The position numbers and the translations under genes were made by a program. From NCBI GenBank assembly GCA_016716905.1, contig JADJUS010000004.1, positions 1 to 64,000 of the forward strand: a stretch of 64,000 nt of DNA, read 5' to 3'. The stretch's first letter is position 1, and every line of letters begins with the position of its first letter. Positions 8,718 to 17,474 of this stretch are shown here, one piece after another. The DNA comes from Acidobacteriota bacterium. Its GTDB lineage: Bacteria; Acidobacteriota; Vicinamibacteria; Vicinamibacterales; SCN-69-37. The notes under the pieces are model-generated. The model saw nothing but the letters and a program-made list of their open reading frames with translations, had not been told where the DNA came from and did no database searches.

Positions 8718-10060
8718 GGCGCGCCTTTTCCCATCAGGGCCATGACGAGGCGCGTTGGGGTGAAGATCAGGGTTCCCACCAGCAGACTCACGAGTGCCGC
8801 AGCGGTGCGCGCGCCGAGCCGGATGAAGAGCATCGGCATGGAACCGCCAACGGCCTGATCGATCGCCTGGCTGAAGGGGGGACGAGTTTCGAGAATGGCC
8901 AGCAGGAGCACCAACCGCTTCCGCAGCGCGCCGGCCCGAAGGAAGAGGCTGGCGTAGGCATCCGCAATCTTCGCGCACACAGGGTGGATTCGCGCGAACG
9001 AGAGCAACGCCTCGTCGAAACGGCCGCGAGCAGAGAGGACGGGCATGCCGGCCAGTGCGGCACGGTACGTCGCCGTGACGTAGTCGTCCGGATCGCGGCC
9101 CAGCAGATGTTGCGTGAAGACCCGGCATTCCGCGCCAGTAGCGTCGCCGGCGGCACGGTTGGCATCTGACACGCCCGGCACCATCTCCGCGATGCCGATC
9201 AGGCTGGGACCCAGCCGTGCGTGAAGTGGGTGGCCGGCGGCCACGCCGTCGAATCGAAAAGATGAGAGTTGCCCGGCGCTGATCGGCAGGAGCTTGCCAA
9301 GCCCGATCGCCTCAGCCATCCGCAACGGGATTCGCAGCGCCGCCAGGGGCACGTGGGCCACGCGCCCGGGCCCTCCGGTGCGCGCGATGCGAATGTGTTG
9401 AAGCAGCGCCTCCATCGTCAGCGTCTCAGGACCGCCAATCTCGACAGTGGCATTCGTGAACAGATCCTGCCGGATCGTTTCCGTGATGCATCGGGCGACG
9501 TCGCTGACATGGATCGGCTGCACCCTGACTCGTCCGGCGCCGGGCATGACGATGAACGGGAGGAGCGCGAGTTTCTCGAGGCTGCCCAGCACGGGCGCAC
9601 CCGGGCCCAGAATGACCGTCGGTCGAAGGATGGCAAAGCGCAGCCCCGAGCGCGACACGGCCTCCTCGGCGAGGCACTTGGCGAGGGCGTAGTGGTAGCC
9701 GGTTTTGTCGGGAAAGGTCGTGGCGATGGAACTGACGAAGAGCACCTTGGGGACACCGGCCTTGCGGCAGGCCTCAAGCAGTACGCTAGTGCCGTGCGCG
9801 TTGACGCGCAGGTGGTCTTCGGCCGACGCGCGGCCGGTGGCCGCAGCGAGGTGGACGACCACCTCGCACGAACGAAGCGCGTCCGCGTAGGTCGTCGGAT
9901 CGAGCAGGTCGCCATGAATGACCGTGGTGTTGGCCCCAGCCGTCTGCGGCATGTCTCGGCGTGCGAGCGCAATCACGGGACGGCCCAACGGCTGAAGCGC
10001 GGCCAGCAGCGTCCTGCCGACGAATCCGCTTCCGCCGGTGACGAATATCGTGTCCCGCAT
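8714..10060 (-). CDS. NAD-dependent epimerase/dehydratase (SDR) with C-terminal extension
   Basis: The N-terminal 300 or so residues are an extended SDR: the nucleotide motif VTGGSGFVG (7-15), DLLD, VVHLAAATG, VLFVSSIAT, and the YHYALAK catalytic Tyr-Lys pair, then RPTVILGPG. Relatives act on NDP-sugars or on sterol/isoprenoid-like substrates. About 140 extra residues follow, with a hydrophobic C-terminal helix (ARTAAALVSLLVGTLIFTP), which suggests a membrane-attached version. ATG 10060 is chosen. A GTG two codons earlier (10066) would overlap the previous stop by four bases and is equally possible. It sits between the GtrB-like GT2 and the GMC oxidoreductase and may work in sequence with the latter. 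Confidence 0.75.
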   Translation of the reverse strand: MRDTIFVTGGSGFVGRTLLAALQPLGRPVIALARRDMPQTAGANTTVIHGDLLDPTTYADALRSCEVVVHLAAATGRASAEDHLRVNAHGTSVLLEACRKAGVPKVLFVSSIATTFPDKTGYHYALAKCLAEEAVSRSGLRFAILRPTVILGPGAPVLGSLEKLALLPFIVMPGAGRVRVQPIHVSDVARCITETIRQDLFTNATVEIGGPETLTMEALLQHIRIARTGGPGRVAHVPLAALRIPLRMAEAIGLGKLLPISAGQLSSFRFDGVAAGHPLHARLGPSLIGIAEMVPGVSDANRAAGDATGAECRVFTQHLLGRDPDDYVTATYRAALAGMPVLSARGRFDEALLSFARIHPVCAKIADAYASLFLRAGALRKRLVLLLAILETRPPFSQAIDQAVGGSMPMLFIRLGARTAAALVSLLVGTLIFTPTRLVMALMGKGAP

Positions 10061-10062
10061 GG

Positions 10063-11037
10063 TCACGCGCCCGGAGCGTCGGGCCCGGAGGTCAGGTCCT
10101 CCTCCACGATATACATCGGGCGCGGCTTGACCTCGTTGAACACCCGGCCGAGGTACTCGCCGAGAATGCCCAGGCAAATCAGCTGCACGCTGCCCATGAA
10201 CAGCATCGCCACCATGATCGTGGCCCAGCCATCCACCGTGTAGCCCATCAGTTTCTGCACAAACACGCTCAGGAGGTAGAGCACCGCGAGTATCGCCGAC
10301 GCGTAGCCGGTCCAGGTCGCGAGTTTCAGCGGCATGGTGGAAAACGATGTGATGCCGTCGAACGCGAACTTCAGCATCTTCCGGAACGGGTATTTGGTTT
10401 CGCCGGCAAAGCGGCGGTCGCGTTTATGCGTGATGCTGGTCTGCGGGAATCCCACCCAGCTGACGAGGCCGCGCACGAACCGGTCCTTCTCGCGCAATTG
10501 TTTGAGCTGTTCAACCACACGCCGGCTCATCAGCCTGAAGTCGCCCACGTTGGCGGGAATGTGGATGTTGGTCAGCCGGCCCAGCAGCCGGTAGAACATG
10601 GTGGCCGTGGCCAGTTTGATCGGGGTTTCGCCCGCTCGATCGGATCGCACGCCATAGACGACGTCGAAGCCCTCGCGCCACTTCGCGATCATGTCAGCCA
10701 CGACTTCAGGCGGGTCCTGGAGATCGGCGTCGATGATGACGGCGCAATCGCCTTTGGCGTAATCGATGCCGGCACTGATCGCGATCTGATGTCCGAAGTT
10801 CCTCGAGAGTTTCAGCACCCGGATCCGCGCATTCCGTTTCGCGAACTGCGCGAGCCGCTGATACGACCCGTCCACACTGCCGTCATCAATGAACACGATC
10901 TCGTAGGCCATGCCCTCGAGCGCGCCAAGCGCCTGGGTCGCCCGTTCATAAAACGCATCGATCGCTTCGATTTCGTTGAAGACCGGAACGACCAGCGATA
11001 CCAGTGGTTCGCGTGCCGGTTGACTACTGGGCGCCAT
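10063..11037 (-). CDS. Polyprenyl-phosphate glycosyltransferase, GtrB/DPM1-like (GT2)
   Basis: This 324-residue protein has an N-terminal GT2 domain: SLVVPVFNEIEAIDAFY, IVFIDDGSVDGS, LKLSRNFGHQIAISAGID and the DADLQDPPE metal/sugar site. Two C-terminal membrane helices follow (about 235-260 and 275-295), with the family ending GILGEYLGRVFNEVKPRP. The family adds glucose or a similar sugar to undecaprenyl phosphate on the inner face of the membrane. Its start lies inside the 3' end of the upstream membrane transferase gene (14-base overlap), which supports a donor and acceptor pair. Confidence 0.88.
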   Translation of the reverse strand: MAPSSQPAREPLVSLVVPVFNEIEAIDAFYERATQALGALEGMAYEIVFIDDGSVDGSYQRLAQFAKRNARIRVLKLSRNFGHQIAISAGIDYAKGDCAVIIDADLQDPPEVVADMIAKWREGFDVVYGVRSDRAGETPIKLATATMFYRLLGRLTNIHIPANVGDFRLMSRRVVEQLKQLREKDRFVRGLVSWVGFPQTSITHKRDRRFAGETKYPFRKMLKFAFDGITSFSTMPLKLATWTGYASAILAVLYLLSVFVQKLMGYTVDGWATIMVAMLFMGSVQLICLGILGEYLGRVFNEVKPRPMYIVEEDLTSGPDAPGA

Positions 11038-12526
11038 GCGTGATCTCCAATCGGCTGCCGTACCGCCAGATGCCCGCGGCCACGGCCAGAGTCAGGACCA
11101 GCAACATCGTCGGCGGCCACCATGTGCCCAGCCACGCGCTGTCAGGCCTGGATGTCAGGGTCAGGACGCGATACCAGGGTAGCTGCGGTCCCTCGGAAAA
11201 GAGCAGTTGCCATGATTTCATCACCGGTTCGCGATAGACGGCGATGACCCACGCATGCATCACGGCGACAGCGGTGATGGCGGCCTTGAGGCGCCAGCCG
11301 ATCCGGATCCAGTGGTCCGCAAGCGCGAGCATCAACAGCGGCACCAGCGGCAGCAGATAGCGGAACCCGCTGTTGAACTGCAGCCGCGAGTACTGATTGG
11401 CTGACGCGAACAGCAGCAGCGCGACCCAGGAAGCCCACACAAACCACCGCTCACGTGCCGGCAGCACCAGCGCCCCCGGCGCGTAGCGCCAGACGGGCAC
11501 CACCGAGAGCAGCAGAATCGGTCCCCAGGAATACATGCCGAAGGATGGATCGAACAGGCTCTTGAAGAACAGGTCTGGGGCCGGCAGGGTGAAGCCGCGC
11601 ATGCCGACGGCGACGTATTCGTTCTGGTTCGGCATCCAGTGCTGTCCCGGCCAGAAAGGGTGGCCGTACATCGCCCACTGGCTGAACAGCAGGAACGCGA
11701 TCGGGGGCAGGCTTCCCACGACCATCACCAGCGATTCCCGGAACGACTGCCACCACGACGCCGACGAGAGCCTGGGAATGAACAGGTAGGCCCACAGCAA
11801 CGGCATGATGATGACGCCGATGTAGTCGGTGGCCAGGGTCACGCCGGCGAAGAAGCCGGCCAGCGCCCGGCGGCGTTGCGAGACCGGTCCCCCCGCGGGA
11901 CCCCACAGCAGGACAAACGACGCGAACATCGCGTACATGACGAACATGTTGTGTCCGAGCACCGTGGCCCGGTAGAACAACGGCGTGCCGAACCCGAGCA
12001 GGAATGTGAGCCATGTGGCCTGCGAGGGATCAATCCCGCGCCGCCTGAGCACGCGGTAGAAGAACACGAGAAACAGCGCCGTCAGCGGCGCCATGAACAA
12101 GGCGGTTGTGATGAACGTGGCCGCGCCGAATCTCAGGTCGAGTCCGCGTGCCTTGACGAGGCGGAAGAAGTTCACGCTATTGCGCCGCGTGGTCCGGTAT
12201 TCAACATCCGGCACGCCCTGCTCGGCCAACCGTGCCTTGCTGTAGTTCTCGATGGCGTCGAGGGCGGGATCGAGCAGGAACAGCGGGACTGCCGCAAGCG
12301 CCGAGACAAGCACCTGATTGCCAATGACCGAGTGCCCGTCACGATGCACAAAGATATCGGGGTGAAATCCCTGATACTCGTCCACGCGAAACGTGCCGTG
12401 CTCGGCGATGCTGAACGCCGGGTAGTGCTCTCTCACAACATTGGTCGCAAAGTGCACGGAGTACACGAGCCAGGCAATCAGGAAGATGCGCCAGGGCCGC
12501 GACGCAAGGAATGCCGGAGAGGCCAC
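11024..12526 (-). CDS. Polytopic membrane glycosyltransferase-like protein
   Basis: About 500 residues with 10-12 membrane helices. An early periplasmic-type loop, SIAEHGTFRVDEYQG, contains the acidic residues seen in GT-C fold enzymes, and later loops include GHPFWPGQHWMPNQNEYV and FNSGFRYLLPLVPLL. I take it as the GT-C partner that uses the polyprenyl-linked sugar made by the downstream GtrB-like enzyme (inference from gene order). It is the first gene of the leftward operon and diverges from the GT39 gene starting at 12598. The start is unsure: GTG 12526 is used here and TTG 12562 is a longer option. Neither has a strong ribosome binding site. Confidence 0.7.
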   Translation of the reverse strand: MASPAFLASRPWRIFLIAWLVYSVHFATNVVREHYPAFSIAEHGTFRVDEYQGFHPDIFVHRDGHSVIGNQVLVSALAAVPLFLLDPALDAIENYSKARLAEQGVPDVEYRTTRRNSVNFFRLVKARGLDLRFGAATFITTALFMAPLTALFLVFFYRVLRRRGIDPSQATWLTFLLGFGTPLFYRATVLGHNMFVMYAMFASFVLLWGPAGGPVSQRRRALAGFFAGVTLATDYIGVIIMPLLWAYLFIPRLSSASWWQSFRESLVMVVGSLPPIAFLLFSQWAMYGHPFWPGQHWMPNQNEYVAVGMRGFTLPAPDLFFKSLFDPSFGMYSWGPILLLSVVPVWRYAPGALVLPARERWFVWASWVALLLFASANQYSRLQFNSGFRYLLPLVPLLMLALADHWIRIGWRLKAAITAVAVMHAWVIAVYREPVMKSWQLLFSEGPQLPWYRVLTLTSRPDSAWLGTWWPPTMLLVLTLAVAAGIWRYGSRLEITHGAQ

Positions 12527-12597
12527 GGCGCCTATGATAACCGCGAGCCTCTTGTTCCCCAACGGCCGGCCCACTACACTTTGCAGCGAAGTCGAAG

Positions 12598-14073
12598 ATG
12601 AAGGACGTGACCACCGAAGACGGCATCGCGCTCTGGTCCACACGCGCGAGCACCGAGAATGAGCCCGTGCCGTGGGGGTGGCTCGCGCTGTTGACCGCGC
12701 TGGCGGTGCTCCTGCGGGCGATCGGGCTGAACGGCGGCCTGTGGTACGACGAGATCCTCACGATGATCGAGGGCGTGCGCGATCCGCTCTACCAGATCGT
12801 CACCGTCTTCCCGGGCAACAACCAGCACACACTGTTCTCGGTACTCGCGCACATCTCCATGGAGGCGTTTGGCGAATACCCATGGAGCCTGCGGCTGCCG
12901 GCCCTCGTCTTTGGCGCCGCGACCGTGCCGGTGCTCTACCTGTTTGCACGGCAGTTTGTCACCCGCCGCGAAGCCCTGCTCGGGTGCCTCCTGCTGACGA
13001 CCGCGTATCACCATGTCTGGTTCTCGCAGAACGCGCGCGGCTATTCCGCGCTGGCGTTCCTGACGCTGCTGAGCAGTTGGCTCCTGCTGCGTGTCCTGCG
13101 ACACGGCAGGACGTCCGATGCCGTGTGGTACGGCATCGCCGCCGCCCTCGGCGTGTACGCGCACCTCACCATGGTGTTCCTCGTGGTGAGCCACGCGATG
13201 CTGTGTGCCGCGGCGGCAGGCATGGCCGGCCGCGATGCCCCCGTGTGGCGCAGATGGCGCGTGGTCACGACGGCAATCGTGCTGGCCGGAGCCTTCACGC
13301 TGCTGTTGTACTCGCCGGTCATGCTGGACGTGAAACAGTTCTTTGTGGATCGCCCCGCCCAGGGCGTCGCGGCCACACCCACATGGGCTGCCCGGGAGTT
13401 GATTCGGGGGCTGCAGATTGGGCTTGGCGCCGGTCTGGGTGCGCTCGCGGCCGCCGTGTTGTTCGCCGCCGGATTCTGGAGCTACCTCAGGCAAAGCCTG
13501 TTCGTGGTCGGACTGTTCGTGCTGCCAGGCGTGGTCACCGTCGGCGCGGCCGTCGCGCTAGGACGGCCCCTCTACCCACGGTTCGTGTTCTTTCTGATCG
13601 GCTTCGGCCTGTTGATTGCCGTGCGTGGTGCGCTGGAGATTGGACAGTGGTTCGGTCGCGGCCGGGCGCAGGCCGCGGGAGCCGGTCTGGTGGTGGCGAT
13701 GGCCGCCGTGTCCGTGGTGGCGCTGATTCCCAATTACAGGCTCCCAAAACAGGACTTTGAGGCCGCGCTGCGTTTTGTCGAAGCGCAACGCACAGGCGAC
13801 GACGTGATTATCACTGTGGGACAGACCACCAGGGTCTACCGGGAGTTCTACCTTCGCACGTGGGAGTCGGCTCCGTCCCTCGAGCAGTTCCAGAGCATCC
13901 GCGCAATGGGGCAGCGCGTGTGGGTGGTTCACACGCTCGATCGATACATTGAGGGCCGCACCCCCGACCTCATGCGCATGCTGCGCGCCGAGTGCGTGGT
14001 GCAGCAGGTCTTCCGCGGAACCGTGGGTGACGGCGACGTCACTGTGTGTGTGGCCCCGCCTGTCGGCTCGTGA
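12598..14073 (+). CDS. GT39/ArnT-like membrane glycosyltransferase
   Basis: A 491-residue polytopic protein with the PMT/ArnT-like signatures NGGLWYDEILTM (catalytic acidic pair in the first periplasmic loop), NNQHTLFSVLAH and FSQNARGYSALAFL. Around ten helices are followed by a soluble C-terminal domain (DDVIITVGQTTRVYREFYL). The family moves sugars from polyprenyl-phosphate donors to lipids or proteins in the periplasm. It diverges from the leftward glycan operon, with about 70 bases between the two chosen starts, so a bidirectional promoter region is likely there. Confidence 0.82.
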   Translation: MKDVTTEDGIALWSTRASTENEPVPWGWLALLTALAVLLRAIGLNGGLWYDEILTMIEGVRDPLYQIVTVFPGNNQHTLFSVLAHISMEAFGEYPWSLRLPALVFGAATVPVLYLFARQFVTRREALLGCLLLTTAYHHVWFSQNARGYSALAFLTLLSSWLLLRVLRHGRTSDAVWYGIAAALGVYAHLTMVFLVVSHAMLCAAAAGMAGRDAPVWRRWRVVTTAIVLAGAFTLLLYSPVMLDVKQFFVDRPAQGVAATPTWAARELIRGLQIGLGAGLGALAAAVLFAAGFWSYLRQSLFVVGLFVLPGVVTVGAAVALGRPLYPRFVFFLIGFGLLIAVRGALEIGQWFGRGRAQAAGAGLVVAMAAVSVVALIPNYRLPKQDFEAALRFVEAQRTGDDVIITVGQTTRVYREFYLRTWESAPSLEQFQSIRAMGQRVWVVHTLDRYIEGRTPDLMRMLRAECVVQQVFRGTVGDGDVTVCVAPPVGS

Positions 14074-14083
14074 AAACCGTTCA

Positions 14084-15043
14084 ATGACCACCGCGCTCCT
14101 CGAACGAACGCTATTCCGGTGGCTTCCCGCAGGCGTCCTGCTCGTGGCGTTTGTGGGGCTCTGCGTGATGACCGGGACGGCCTGGCCCTGGAACCAGGTG
14201 GTGCACGAAGACGGCGTGCGCACCCTGCTCGGCACGGTCTTCTACGTCGAACATGGGACACGGGAGTTGTTGCCAGACGCTCTGCTGGCGCTCGCGGTGG
14301 CAGGCTCCGTCGCGTACTACTTTCCGCTCGGCCGCGCCGGGGTCCGAGACACCTTGACCCGCTCCCGTCGCCGCCTGGCCTGGGTGGTGGCCGTCACGTT
14401 CGCCGTGATCGTCGGCGGCACGCTCTGGACCGAAGGCGGTCATGTGCTCATCGACAACCTCTCACAGTCACACACCCGCGCCGGAGCGCCGCTCGTGTGG
14501 GGCGCGCATTGGCGTTACCACCTGATTGAACGATTCGCACAGATGATGCTCGCGTTCAGCGCGAGCGGCGTGTTCTGGATCCTCCACGGCAAACCGGGCG
14601 CCGATTCGGTCCGCGGGCGCTTCCGGCTCTTCGGCGCCGCGCTTCTCCTGTTTGTGGCCATTACGGTTGTCTTCCGCCTTACGAACGAGCCGTTTCGCGA
14701 CCCGGCGTATCTTGGCCACCAGCTTCGCGAACTGTTCACGCATTCGCTGGTCACGCTGCCGCTCGCGCTGGGCACGTGCCTGGCACTTGCTCGCAAATTC
14801 TCGGCTGGGAACCCAGACGCGTCAGGGGATCGCCTCTGGCCCATCGTGGTGACCGGCGCGTTAGCCGTCTTGAGCGGAGCCTTCTTGCTGGTGGCGTCTG
14901 TGATGGCCGACGCGCAGTCTCACGGCCAAGCCGAAGGACTGGCAAGCCTGCTCTTCCCCCACTTCGCGGAGCATGCGCTCGGATACGTCCTCGTGCCGTC
15001 GCTGGCTGGCTTGATCTACCTTGCGCCCCGCAGCCGAGTCTGA
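14084..15043 (+). CDS. Polytopic membrane protein, unknown
   Basis: This 319-residue protein has about eight hydrophobic helices. Between helices are polar, His-containing loops: HEDGVRTLLGTVFYVEHG, WTEGGHVLIDNLSQSHTR, WGAHWRYHLIERFAQ, and near the end MADAQSHGQ and LFPHFAEHALGY. Several His residues and a Glu face the same kind of loop, which could hint at metal or haem binding (inference). I recognise no family. It follows the GT39 gene by 10 bases on the same strand and is probably cotranscribed. ATG 14084 is preferred; longer in-frame starts would lie inside the upstream gene. Confidence 0.6.
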   Translation: MTTALLERTLFRWLPAGVLLVAFVGLCVMTGTAWPWNQVVHEDGVRTLLGTVFYVEHGTRELLPDALLALAVAGSVAYYFPLGRAGVRDTLTRSRRRLAWVVAVTFAVIVGGTLWTEGGHVLIDNLSQSHTRAGAPLVWGAHWRYHLIERFAQMMLAFSASGVFWILHGKPGADSVRGRFRLFGAALLLFVAITVVFRLTNEPFRDPAYLGHQLRELFTHSLVTLPLALGTCLALARKFSAGNPDASGDRLWPIVVTGALAVLSGAFLLVASVMADAQSHGQAEGLASLLFPHFAEHALGYVLVPSLAGLIYLAPRSRV

Positions 15044-15140
15044 AGACCCGGTATGTCCGCCGGACCTGAAGGTCCGGCCTCCGAAGATAGACGCCACTCC
15101 TCGGAGGCCGGGTCTTTAGACCCGGCTACACCGAGGTCGA
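15044..15140. repeat. REP-like palindromic intergenic element (copy 1)
   Basis: Two GC-rich palindromes centred on CTGAAG and CTTTAG: CCGGACCTGAAGGTCCGG and CCGGGTCTTTAGACCCGG, each with flanking CGGAGGCC/GGCCTCCGA-type sequence. It fills the gap between two convergent genes, and could also act as a terminator. Similar elements lie at 26.3, 34.0 and 48.9 kb. Confidence 0.7.
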
Positions 15141-15147
15141 ATCCGCT

Positions 15148-16557
15148 CTAATCCTCGACGACGTGGTCTTCAAACGACTTGCGGGCGCGCGCCCAGGCGG
15201 TGCCGTCGAATGAACCGTCGGCGCCCAGGCAATCCACGAGCGCGTAGGCCATCGCCATGGTGTGATGCGTGTTGTCGTGCGCGAAGAGTCCCTGCCGGCC
15301 AAACGTGATCAACCCGTCAATATCGCCGATCCAGTGGTCCAGCACATCCAAGGCCTCGCGGTATCCCTTCGTGTAGAGCGGATACGCGTGCGGCAGACGC
15401 CTGGTCTGGACGTGGCGCACCGGAGGCAACGGGCCAAGGCCGGCTCGCACAAGGTCGTTTGCCACGAGTGTGCCCAGCGCCTCATCCGTCATCGACCACT
15501 CCCCATCGTCTTGCGAGCAGGGCAACTCGGCGCAGAGCACGGTGCGCCCGGGCGCGGATGTGAGGGAGTAGTTTTTGGGTTCGGAAAGACGGCTGATCCG
15601 GATCGCGGTTTCCGGAAAGTAGTGCGCGTCAAATTCTGTGAATTGTTCGGCGTCGAGGGTCAGGTACACCAGGACCATCGAACGTTGCTGCAGGCGTTGC
15701 GTGGCGGCCTGCGACACGGCAGGACCGTCCGACCGCACGAGTCGCGCCAGCAGGGTCACGGGGATCGTTGAGAGGACGTAGTCCGCAGGAATGACACGGG
15801 TCTCGCCGGCGATCGTGACTTCGACGCCACGCACGCGGCCACCTTCGGCGATGACGCTTGTCACCGTCGTGTTGAGGTGCACCGTGGCGCCGGCCGTAGC
15901 CGCGGCGTGGTGCAGGGCGTCGCTGATTTGGCCGTAGCCCTTGCGCGGATAGAAGAATCGGCCGGCGCCTGGGGGTTTGGGCATTCCCGGCAGAGCGCGC
16001 ATCACGCGCTTCACCATCTTGCCTAGTGACCCGCTGCCGACGCGGCGCTTGGCCTGTTCCGGATCCAACGCCGTGGGCGTGAGTCCCCATATCTTCTGCG
16101 CGTACGGGAAATAAAAGTCGCGGCAGATGGTGCGGCCGAGTCCCCGCTCGAGAATGGACGCGAAACTCGGCTCACCCGATGCCCGCGTGAACGGTTTGCG
16201 GATCGCGTCAGCCAGCACGCCTGCGATGAACGCGGGGTGGACGTGTTGGATGAGGTCAAACGGCTTCAGAGGAAAATGCACCCATCGGCCGCGTAGCCGA
16301 ATGCGCCCATGTCTGGGCCGGTCGAGTAAATCACTGCCGAGCAGGGCGCGGATGTCGGCCATCACCGCCGGTGGGCAGACCGGGTGCAGCCGGTGGCTGC
16401 CGAAGTCCACGGGAATGCCTTCGATCACGAAGCTCCCGGCGTTGCCGCCCACCTGGCTTCCGCGCTCAAGCACCGTGACGTCGGTCCAGCCGCGCTGCGA
16501 CAACTTGTAAGCGCCCGCCAGACCGGCGGGGCCGCCCCCGAGTACGACGAACTTCAT
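15148..16557 (-). CDS. FAD-dependent amine-oxidase / UDP-galactopyranose mutase-like protein
   Basis: This 469-residue protein begins KFVVLGGGPAGLAGAYKLSQ (Rossmann FAD site) followed by VTVLERGSQVGGNAGSF. It also has the region RWVHFPLKPFDL and the C-terminal FAD contact GLITFGRQGLFAHDNTHHT. The layout matches the NAD(P)-binding/protoporphyrinogen-oxidase-like group that includes UDP-galactopyranose mutase relatives found in polysaccharide clusters. The reaction could be isomerisation or oxidation of an NDP-sugar or a lipid carrier. Its ATG overlaps the stop of the flippase-like gene by four bases, so the three genes 18365 to 15148 form an operon. Confidence 0.75.
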   Translation of the reverse strand: MKFVVLGGGPAGLAGAYKLSQRGWTDVTVLERGSQVGGNAGSFVIEGIPVDFGSHRLHPVCPPAVMADIRALLGSDLLDRPRHGRIRLRGRWVHFPLKPFDLIQHVHPAFIAGVLADAIRKPFTRASGEPSFASILERGLGRTICRDFYFPYAQKIWGLTPTALDPEQAKRRVGSGSLGKMVKRVMRALPGMPKPPGAGRFFYPRKGYGQISDALHHAAATAGATVHLNTTVTSVIAEGGRVRGVEVTIAGETRVIPADYVLSTIPVTLLARLVRSDGPAVSQAATQRLQQRSMVLVYLTLDAEQFTEFDAHYFPETAIRISRLSEPKNYSLTSAPGRTVLCAELPCSQDDGEWSMTDEALGTLVANDLVRAGLGPLPPVRHVQTRRLPHAYPLYTKGYREALDVLDHWIGDIDGLITFGRQGLFAHDNTHHTMAMAYALVDCLGADGSFDGTAWARARKSFEDHVVED

Positions 16558-17465
16558 TTGGGTGCCACCGTGGTGGGCGTGGAGCGGGGCAGCATCTGCG
16601 TCACGATCAGTCCGGCCACACCGGTGACAATGAGCACCGCCTGCCAGAGGATGCCGGACGCGAGGACGGCTTCGCGCGGCGCGCCATACGGCGCAAGCAA
16701 CGAGACGAGCGCAGCCTCGCGCACGCCGATGCCTCCCAGGCTGATGGGCAGCACGGCGATGAGCTTGGAAAGGGGCCAGGCCACAAACCAGGCAGGCACT
16801 TCGGTGGTGACGCCGACCTGCCGGGCCAGCCAGACATTGGTCATCACAAACGCCGACTGTACCACGAGGGAAATGACCACCGCCCCGAGCAGTGCCGGCC
16901 GGCGGGTGATGAGAGCCGTCCATGCTTCGCTGATCTGTGCGGCCAGATTGGAGAATCGCCCTGACCGCAGCAGCACAATCCCGGCGATGACCGCGATGAC
17001 GACCCCGGCCGCGATCCACAGGCTCGCGTCCTCAATGATGCGCGCGATGCCGGGCGGCACACCGGCAAACGGCAGGGCCACAATCACGAGCATCAGCACA
17101 GTGCCGGTATCAATCAGGCGGTCGGCAATGCTGGCGAACGTCACGCGTTTCACCCCGACCAGCGGCGCGAGGTAGGCCGCACGCACGAGGTCTCCCCCCG
17201 CCAACCCCGGCAGGCTGAGGTTCGCGACGAGTCCGGCGTATTGCGCCCGCACGCAGGCGGCATTCAGCCCTTCTGCCGGTCCCAGCAACAGGCGCAGCTT
17301 GATCGCATTGAGGTAGTGGCCCGCGAAAAACACCACCACGCTGGCCGACCAGGTCCAGATGCTGGTGCGGCGCAGGGCGTCGAGCACGGTGTCGAGCGGA
17401 ATGATGCGGAGAAGAATGGCGACGACGGCCGCGGACACGGCGGCGCGAATGACCCAGCGAGCCAT
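16554..17465 (-). CDS. Lysylphosphatidylglycerol synthase TM-region family (AglD-like) membrane protein
   Basis: A 303-residue protein with eight or nine helices, the segments VFFAGHYLNAIKLRLLL, YAGLVANLSLPGLAGGDLVRA and SKLIAVLPISLGGIGVREA. These are the conserved motifs of the UPF0104/LPG-synthase transmembrane family, which is thought to move lipid-linked sugars or lipids across membranes. It lies between a GT2 enzyme and the FAD oxidoreductase with overlapping or near-touching ends, so a role in flipping or modifying the same polyprenyl-sugar is plausible (inference). Confidence 0.8.
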   Translation of the reverse strand: MARWVIRAAVSAAVVAILLRIIPLDTVLDALRRTSIWTWSASVVVFFAGHYLNAIKLRLLLGPAEGLNAACVRAQYAGLVANLSLPGLAGGDLVRAAYLAPLVGVKRVTFASIADRLIDTGTVLMLVIVALPFAGVPPGIARIIEDASLWIAAGVVIAVIAGIVLLRSGRFSNLAAQISEAWTALITRRPALLGAVVISLVVQSAFVMTNVWLARQVGVTTEVPAWFVAWPLSKLIAVLPISLGGIGVREAALVSLLAPYGAPREAVLASGILWQAVLIVTGVAGLIVTQMLPRSTPTTVAPK

Positions 17466-17474
17466 CAGGGACTT

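Noticed and set aside
9005..9128. N-terminal extension of the GMC oxidoreductase to position 9128
   Set aside because: Residues are Arg/Pro/His-rich, overlap the SDR gene extensively, and the Rossmann motif starts right after ATG 8717, which also overlaps the upstream stop by four bases.
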